DNA from: DASUSF01 sp036375275
GTDB lineage: Bacteria > Pseudomonadota > Alphaproteobacteria > Geminicoccales > Geminicoccaceae
Length of the DNA stretch: 7,057 nt
Assembly: GCA_036375275.1 (NCBI GenBank)
Contig: DASUSF010000505.1
Coordinates: 1-7,057, forward strand
Direction: 5' to 3'
Position 1 is the stretch's first letter. Every line of letters starts with the position of its first letter. The translations under genes and the position numbers were made by a program. The notes under the pieces were generated by a model. The model saw only the letters and a list, made by a program, of their open reading frames with translations. It had not been told where the DNA came from and ran no database searches. Shown piece after piece: positions 6,962-7,057 of this stretch.

Positions 6962-7057
6962 GGCGACATCCCGCTCGAGAAAGGCGGCTCGTTGTCCCAG
7001 GCCCGGGCGGCGCTGTCCAGCCGGCGGCACTCAGTCCGCGCTCACCTCCCGCATCAC

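Noticed and set aside
6959..6969. ATG four-codon mini-frame (Met-Ser-Pro-stop) whose TGA overlaps the aminotransferase ATG
   Set aside because: An ATGA overlap can couple translation, but a three-residue frame with only a marginal ribosome-binding site is likely coincidence.
7031..7057. Possible last eight codons of another minus-strand gene (VMREVSAD then TGA), with a GGGAGGTGA that looks like a strong Shine-Dalgarno sequence
   Set aside because: Eight open codons prove nothing. The GGAGG is 14 bases from the GTG at 7030, too far for normal initiation. Sequence beyond the right edge is needed to tell an upstream gene's end from non-coding DNA.

Overview
The window is very GC-rich and densely coding. 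Third codon positions are strongly G/C-biased, so long antisense open frames occur everywhere. This composition, together with the gene content (class II fumarase, a large phosphoenolpyruvate carboxylase, a class V glyoxylate-type aminotransferase and a small TPR membrane protein), suggests an alphaproteobacterium, perhaps from the Rhodospirillales. That assignment rests on gene character and composition only. I see no tRNA, rRNA, CRISPR array, insertion sequence or other mobile element, and no gene-free stretch longer than about 230 bases.

Layout, left to right. (1) The minus strand at 1-1041 carries the N-terminal three quarters of fumC, cut by the left edge. (2) A 118-base divergent spacer holds a candidate fumC promoter and several small inverted repeats. 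(3) Two plus-strand genes 7 bases apart follow: an 82-residue protein with two predicted membrane segments and a membrane-anchored protein with three TPR units, ending in a GC-rich hairpin. (4) A small proline-rich lipoprotein lies convergently on the minus strand, with a clear Shine-Dalgarno sequence that fixes its start. (5) A 231-base divergent spacer leads to a 999-residue phosphoenolpyruvate carboxylase on the plus strand. (6) A PLP-dependent class V aminotransferase of the serine-glyoxylate / alanine-glyoxylate type is convergent with it and reads leftward from near the right edge.

Functionally the three enzymes sit around C4 and glyoxylate metabolism. Fumarase makes malate, PEP carboxylase makes oxaloacetate, and the aminotransferase would turn glyoxylate into glycine while making hydroxypyruvate or a similar oxo acid. 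PEP carboxylase and serine-glyoxylate aminotransferase are both steps of the serine cycle. However, the genes are convergent rather than one operon, and no diagnostic serine-cycle gene is visible.

The most unusual item is the PEP carboxylase. It keeps the catalytic His, the metal ligands and several key arginines. It departs from the family at the catalytic Lys position, in the first half of the glycine-rich loop, in the arginine-rich segment and at the normally invariant C-terminus. It looks like a divergent PEPC lineage; whether it is already described cannot be judged from the sequence alone.
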